9,883 nucleotides of DNA, from positions 1 through 9,883 of the forward strand of contig URZF01000037.1 in the NCBI GenBank assembly GCA_900552255.1, in the 5' to 3' direction. Position numbers and translations under genes: made by a program. Below, piece after piece: positions 6,189 to 9,883 of the stretch. A model generated the notes under the pieces. That model worked only from the letters and a program-made list of their open reading frames with translations. It searched no databases and was not told the DNA's origin. Within the stretch, counting starts at the first letter, position 1. Every line of letters begins with the position of its first letter. Origin of the DNA: an uncultured Eubacteriales bacterium. GTDB taxonomy: Bacteria; Bacillota; Clostridia; Oscillospirales; CAG-272.

Positions 6189-8114
6189 TTATTTTTTCTT
6201 GGATCGCTTTGCCGCCCCGGAGGAAAGGCGACTCCCATGCGGCGTTTTCCGGCGAAGCCCGGAGTGTGCGCCTTGCCGCGGGGGCTTTGCGTGAAAATTT
6301 CCGGCAGGGGGTGTTTTGTCCGGACGAACAAGACAATTTTCCCCATAACCGATAAGATCGCTCCTGCCGGCCTTGCGCAGAGCGGAGAGGACGATGGCGC
6401 GGTTTTCCGGACGGAAATACTGCAAAAGAGCGCGTTGTTCGGCCTTTTCCTCCTTCGTTTTCGGGACGAAAATCGGTTTTTCCGTATAGGGATCGAGTCC
6501 GGTATAAAACATGCAGGTGGAAATGGTGCCCGGCGTCGGATAAAAATCCTGCACCTGTTCGGGATGCAGCCCCTCTTTTTTGAGGAAAAGGGCGAGCTCG
6601 ACGGCGTCGGCAAGCGTGCTTCCCGGATGGGAGGACATCAGATACGGGACGAGATACTGCTTCTTGTTCATGCTTTTCGTCAGCTCGTAAAAACGCGCCC
6701 TGAATTTTTCATAGGCGGCGATATTCGGCTTGCCCATCGCGGCAAGCACGTTCGCGGAGCAGTGCTCGGGCGCGACCTTGAGCTGGCCGCTCACGTGATA
6801 GCGCACAAGCTCCTTGAAAAATTCTTCGTTTTTATCGAGAATCAGATAATCAAAACGGATTCCGGAACGGATAAACACCTTTTTGACCCCGGGGATCGCG
6901 CGCAGGCGGCGCAGCAGATGCAGATACTCGCTGTGATCGACGACTAAATTCTTGCAGGGGGTGGGCGCAAGACATTTTTTGCCGCGGCACATGCCGCGCT
7001 TTTCCTGTCCCGCGCAGGAGGGCTGGCGGAAATTGGCCGTCGGACCTCCCACGTCGTGGATATATCCCTTGAAGTCCGGCAGCCTTGTCAGTGCCTGCGT
7101 TTCGCGCACCACGGAATCCTCGCTGCGCGTCGTGATGCCGCGTCCCTGATGATAGGCGATGGAGCAGAAATTGCACGCGCCGTAGCAGCCGCGCACATGC
7201 GTGATGGAAAACTTGACCTCCTCGATAGCGGGAACGCCGCCCTCCGCTTCATAGGACGGATGATAATTCCGTTCATACGGCAGTTCGTAGACGCGGTCAA
7301 GCTCCGCCGTTTCGAGCGGGGGAGAGGGCGGGTTCTGCACGACGATTTTTTTCCCGTGCCGCTGAATCACGGTTTTTCCGCGCACGGCGTCGTGCTCGTC
7401 CTGTTCGGTGCGGCAGGAGCGCGCGTAAGCGAGATATCCCTCCGGCGTTCTGGCTTTGACCTCCTCGAAGGAGGGACATTCCACGGAATCGGGAATATAG
7501 ACGTATTCATTTGTCGGAACGGCGTAGGCGGTGCCGCGGATATCGTGCATCATGCCGATGGGCTCCCCGTCTGCAAGGCGGCGGGCGATCTCCGTTATCT
7601 GATGCTCTCCCATGCCGAACATGAGAAGATCCGCGCCGGAATCGATGAGAATGGAGGGACGCACCGCGTCGTCCCAGTAGTCGTAATGGGCAAAGCGCCG
7701 CAGGGACGCTTCGAGGCCGCCGATACAGAGAGGGATATCTCCGAAAAGCCGGCGGATCGCTTTGCAGTAGACCGTGACGGCGCGGTCGGGACGGCGTCCC
7801 GCCTTGCCGCCGGCGGTGTAATAGTCGTCGTGCCGTTTGCGTTTCGCGGCGGTATAGTGCGCGACCATGGAGTCGATATTGCCTCCGTTGACAAAAAACG
7901 CGAGCCGCGGCCGTCCGAAGCGGTTGTAATCGCCGTCGTTCTGCGGCTGCGGCAGGATGCAGACGCGAAAGCCCTCCGCCTCCAGCACGCGCGAAACGAT
8001 CGCCGTGCCGAAGCTCGGATGATCGACGTAGGCATCGCCCGTGACGACGACGATGTCCGGCGCGTCCCAGCCGCGCGCATCCATCTCTTCTTTTGTAATC
8101 GGCAGAAAGGCCAT
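6189..8114 (-). CDS. ygiQ: YgiQ-family radical SAM protein
   Basis: The family (UPF0313, YgiQ) is widespread, but its reaction is unknown to me. It has an N-terminal B12-binding-like region followed by a radical SAM domain. The N-terminus MAFLPITKEEMDARGWDAPDI-type opening, with VVTGDAYVDHPSFG, is typical. The [4Fe-4S] motif CYGACNFC (310-317) has the CxxxCxxC spacing. A second cysteine group (C367, C376, C381, C387) follows PTANFRQPSC and is also conserved in the family. Late motifs such as KVAPEHCS, YLMSSHPG and QVQDFYPTPGT are present. At 641 residues it is shorter than the E. coli protein (about 740), mostly at the C-terminus, which ends in a 40-residue tail with 11 Lys/Arg and no acidic residue. 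A CGGAG site seven bases upstream supports the start. It lies 79 bases after the M18 gene and 24 bases before galK. Confidence 0.95.
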   Translation of the reverse strand: MAFLPITKEEMDARGWDAPDIVVVTGDAYVDHPSFGTAIVSRVLEAEGFRVCILPQPQNDGDYNRFGRPRLAFFVNGGNIDSMVAHYTAAKRKRHDDYYTAGGKAGRRPDRAVTVYCKAIRRLFGDIPLCIGGLEASLRRFAHYDYWDDAVRPSILIDSGADLLMFGMGEHQITEIARRLADGEPIGMMHDIRGTAYAVPTNEYVYIPDSVECPSFEEVKARTPEGYLAYARSCRTEQDEHDAVRGKTVIQRHGKKIVVQNPPSPPLETAELDRVYELPYERNYHPSYEAEGGVPAIEEVKFSITHVRGCYGACNFCSIAYHQGRGITTRSEDSVVRETQALTRLPDFKGYIHDVGGPTANFRQPSCAGQEKRGMCRGKKCLAPTPCKNLVVDHSEYLHLLRRLRAIPGVKKVFIRSGIRFDYLILDKNEEFFKELVRYHVSGQLKVAPEHCSANVLAAMGKPNIAAYEKFRARFYELTKSMNKKQYLVPYLMSSHPGSTLADAVELALFLKKEGLHPEQVQDFYPTPGTISTCMFYTGLDPYTEKPIFVPKTKEEKAEQRALLQYFRPENRAIVLSALRKAGRSDLIGYGENCLVRPDKTPPAGNFHAKPPRQGAHSGLRRKTPHGSRLSSGAAKRSKKK

Positions 8115-8155
8115 GGCAATACTCCGTTTCCGGTGAAAAGTTATGCGATAGCAGG

Positions 8156-8179
8156 CGGCAGAAGCGGTTATATCTGCCG
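8156..8179 (-). repeat. Inverted repeat (hairpin) between the M18 gene and ygiQ
   Basis: CGGCAGA (8156-8162) and TCTGCCG (8173-8179) form a perfect 7-base stem with a 10-base loop, 14 bases beyond the M18 stop. No T-run follows on the minus strand, so it is not a standard intrinsic terminator. It could be a 3'-end stabiliser or a weak attenuator. The rest of the 79-base gap holds only the ygiQ ribosome-binding site, and no convincing promoter was seen. Confidence 0.4.
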
Positions 8180-8193
8180 GAAAAATACGTCGT

Positions 8194-9480
8194 TCAGTTC
8201 TTGAAGAACGCCGCGTAAAGCTTCGTCATATAATAGCTGTCGTCGGTGCCGCCGAGCTCGCGCACCGCGTGCATCGACAGCATCGGATTTCCGATGTCCA
8301 CGGTCATCACGCCGTAATCCGCGGAGATGCCGGGGCCGATCGTGCCGCCGCCGCGCGCGTCGCTGCGGTTGTTGAAGATTTGATAGGGAATCCCGTTTTT
8401 CTCGCAGAGCAGCTTGAAAAACGCGGTGCCGCGCGGGGACGTCGCATAGGACTGCGTGTTGGCGAGCTTCAATACGGGACCGCCGTTAAGATAGACGGGC
8501 AGCGCCATTTCGTGCTTCGCCTGATAGGAGGGATGCGTCGCGTGCGCCATGTCGGCGGAGAAAACCACCGTTTTGGCGAGCGCGCGGTATTTATCCTCGG
8601 CGGTGTAGCCGAGCTTCTCGCAGACGCGGTCGATGATCTGCATGATCGTGTTGCTTTTGGCGCCGCGGTTGGAGTTGGAGCCGATCTCCTCATGGTCGAA
8701 CGCGACGGCGATGTCGCATCCGGCGCAGTTTTCCTCGCCCTCGATAAAGCCGGCCATCATGTCGTGAGACATGGCGGCGTCGTCAAGCCTTGCGACGGAG
8801 ATGAACTCCTCGTTCGCGCCGACAAAGCAGCCGTCCAGCGCCTCATAGGGCGCGAGCTCAAAGCTTAAAATGTCTTTTTCCGCGACGCCCATATATTTGG
8901 CGAGATAGGAAAGGAATTTCGGCTTGCCGTCCTTGTTTTGTGCGAAGAAGGGCAGAAGCTCGGTCTGCACGTTGAATTTTCCGTTCTCGTTGACGTCGCG
9001 CACGACATGGATCGCTGCGCTCGGCAGAATCAGGAGCGGCTTTTTGATGTTGACGTTGACGGGTCTTGCCTCGCCGTTCTCATCCTTGACGAAAACACGT
9101 CCCGCAAGGGCGAGCGGACGGTCGAGCCAGCCGTGGATGATCAGACCGCCATAGGATTCGAGCGTCAGACGCTCGATGCCGCAGTCGATTTTGGAGGGGA
9201 CCGTTTTGATGCGGAAGCCGGGCGAATCCTGATGCGCCGCACCGATGCGGAAGCCGGTCTCGCGCGGGTCGCCGCAGATGCGGAACGCGGCGCACTGTGT
9301 GCCTTCCTTGGTAAAATAATAGGATTTTCCCTTTTCGATCTGCCATGCGTCGCCCTCGTCGAGCTTCGCGGCTCCCGCGGCGTCCAGCATGGCGGAAAGC
9401 TCGTCCGTCGCCTGAAAGGCGGTCGGCGCATTGCTCAAAAATTTCAGCAGGTCCTTTGCATATTGCTTTTTGGATTTCAT
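8194..9480 (-). CDS. M18-family zinc aminopeptidase
   Basis: M18 enzymes are large cytoplasmic dodecameric aminopeptidases with two metal ions; characterised members remove N-terminal acidic or neutral residues from peptides. The 428 residues match the bacterial members (ApeA/ApeB, 420-450). The metal-site motifs are complete: AAHQDSPGFRIK (H83, D85), RLDDAAM (D233), AFDHEEIGS (E264 and E265, catalytic Glu and ligand), FSADMAHATHP (D310) and LSMHAVRE (H404). The segment HGWLDRPLALAGRVF and the GPVLKLANTQSYAT stretch also follow the family. There is no signal peptide. A GGGAGG site eight to nine bases upstream supports the ATG at 9480. It lies 52 bases downstream of an unrelated partial gene. 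Acidic versus neutral substrate preference cannot be assigned from sequence alone. Confidence 0.96.
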   Translation of the reverse strand: MKSKKQYAKDLLKFLSNAPTAFQATDELSAMLDAAGAAKLDEGDAWQIEKGKSYYFTKEGTQCAAFRICGDPRETGFRIGAAHQDSPGFRIKTVPSKIDCGIERLTLESYGGLIIHGWLDRPLALAGRVFVKDENGEARPVNVNIKKPLLILPSAAIHVVRDVNENGKFNVQTELLPFFAQNKDGKPKFLSYLAKYMGVAEKDILSFELAPYEALDGCFVGANEEFISVARLDDAAMSHDMMAGFIEGEENCAGCDIAVAFDHEEIGSNSNRGAKSNTIMQIIDRVCEKLGYTAEDKYRALAKTVVFSADMAHATHPSYQAKHEMALPVYLNGGPVLKLANTQSYATSPRGTAFFKLLCEKNGIPYQIFNNRSDARGGGTIGPGISADYGVMTVDIGNPMLSMHAVRELGGTDDSYYMTKLYAAFFKN

Positions 9481-9496
9481 AATTGATGCCTCCCAT

Positions 9497-9509
9497 CCGT
9501 TTTAAACGG
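9497..9509. promoter_or_regulatory. Short palindrome upstream of the M18 gene
   Basis: CCGTTT and AAACGG flank a single T, a 13-base near-perfect inverted repeat, lying about 17 bases upstream of the M18 start and just above its ribosome-binding site. On the minus strand TTTACA (9528-9523), 18 bases, then TAAAAC (9504-9499) gives a weak promoter-like pair whose -10 sits in the palindrome. The implied start of transcription would cut into the Shine-Dalgarno sequence, which argues against it. An operator or a minor hairpin is possible. The remaining bases of this 52-base gap show nothing else. Confidence 0.25.
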
Positions 9510-9532
9510 TTTGAATTGAATATGTAAATGAG

Positions 9533-9883
9533 TTAAGGAATGCTTTCCCAACACATATCGGAAACGGAAATTTCATAAGAAGCGATATCTTTTCGGTCGA
9601 TTTCACGGTAAAGGGGAAAGAAAAATAGAAGGGATCCACTTAAAGCGGTACCGCTGCCGGAGAATGAGCGCAGCGGGATTCCTTCTTTATCGAAAATCGT
9701 CAGATTCAGCTGCAAAACACGGGAGACCGATTCGTCCTCCAATGCCGCTTCTATCGATATTCCTTGAAAAGTCGACCGGTCATAGCATGCCTCAAGGCGG
9801 CTTTCCCCCACGGCATAGAGCTTTACCTGCTGCTTTGCTGGCCGCCATGCGACGGTCCCGCTATATGAAATATTGCTTTTTTT
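9533..9883 (-). CDS. C-terminal part of an unrecognised protein, 5' end cut by the window
   Basis: The minus-strand frame is open from the window edge (9883) to a TAA at 9533-9535, giving 116 codons. A GTG at 9811 could start a 92-residue protein. However, the frame stays open upstream, and no clear ribosome-binding site precedes that GTG, so a longer truncated gene is more likely. The visible part alternates hydrophobic and polar residues (SYSGTVAWRP, VLQLNLTIFD, SYEISVSDMCW), which suggests beta-strands, perhaps a beta-sandwich domain. GSLLFFFPLY is the most hydrophobic stretch but is too short and interrupted to be a clear membrane segment. No catalytic motif or family was recognised. Base composition looks less GC-rich than the neighbouring M18 gene. 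It is unlikely to be functionally tied to M18. Confidence 0.6.
   Translation of the reverse strand, partial: KKSNISYSGTVAWRPAKQQVKLYAVGESRLEACYDRSTFQGISIEAALEDESVSRVLQLNLTIFDKEGIPLRSFSGSGTALSGSLLFFFPLYREIDRKDIASYEISVSDMCWESIP

Noticed and set aside
5259..6947. 562-codon plus-strand open frame antisense to galK and the 3' part of ygiQ
   Set aside because: It runs opposite two genes with strong family motifs, its translation is rich in Arg, Gly, Phe and His with no recognisable domain, and no ribosome-binding site stood out. Long antisense frames are expected in sequence of this codon bias.
8156..8179. Hairpin after the M18 gene as an intrinsic terminator
   Set aside because: The 7-base stem is good, but on the transcribed strand it is followed by mixed sequence rather than a U-tract, so it is listed only as an inverted repeat.
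7056..8204. 382-codon plus-strand open frame antisense to ygiQ
   Set aside because: It is a shadow of the ygiQ coding frame with no recognisable domain, and it extends across the ygiQ start into the intergenic gap only by chance lack of stops.

Overview
The window reads as ordinary chromosomal sequence from an uncultured member of the Clostridia (Bacillota), moderately GC-rich and using the standard genetic code. The assignment rests on protein flavour and gene order. mnmG followed by rsmG (gidA-gidB), with rlmH and a WalJ/YycJ-type hydrolase close by, is the set usually found near the replication origin in Bacillota. The galactokinase carries a GNHTDH-type signature that I associate with Clostridia. 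No origin, rRNA, tRNA, CRISPR array, phage gene or insertion sequence was recognised.

Every supported gene lies on the minus strand, so the window is transcribed from high to low coordinates. In that order it holds: (1) the C-terminal end of an unrecognised protein cut by the window edge (9883-9533); (2) an M18 zinc aminopeptidase (9480-8194); (3) a YgiQ-family radical SAM protein (8114-6189); (4) a galactokinase-family kinase (6164-4893); (5) the MBL-fold hydrolase WalJ/YycJ (4900-4109); (6) a PaaI-type hotdog thioesterase (4035-3541); (7) a cysteine-rich DUF3795-type protein (3519-3136); (8) the 23S rRNA methyltransferase RlmH (3139-2657); (9) the tRNA wobble-uridine enzyme MnmG (2580-673); and (10) the 16S rRNA methyltransferase RsmG (680 to beyond position 1, about 226 codons visible).

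The genes are packed tightly. galK/walJ and mnmG/rsmG overlap by the same 8 bases (ATGGATAA), and the DUF3795 gene and rlmH overlap by 4 (ATGA). The longer gaps are 9481-9532, 8115-8193, 4036-4108 and 2581-2656. They hold, in turn, a short palindrome, a hairpin without a U-tract, a candidate promoter, and a terminator-like hairpin followed by two competing small hairpins in front of mnmG. No gene-free stretch exceeds 300 bases.

Functionally the left half is translation quality control: RlmH and RsmG methylate rRNA at functional sites and MnmG modifies the tRNA wobble base. The right half is general housekeeping (peptide breakdown, a radical SAM enzyme of unknown reaction, sugar phosphorylation). 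I see no defence, mobile or clearly novel system. The points most worth a second look are the Glu-to-Asn change in the galactokinase signature, the structured mnmG leader, the repeated 8-base gene overlap, and the coupling of a Cys-rich DUF3795 protein to RlmH.
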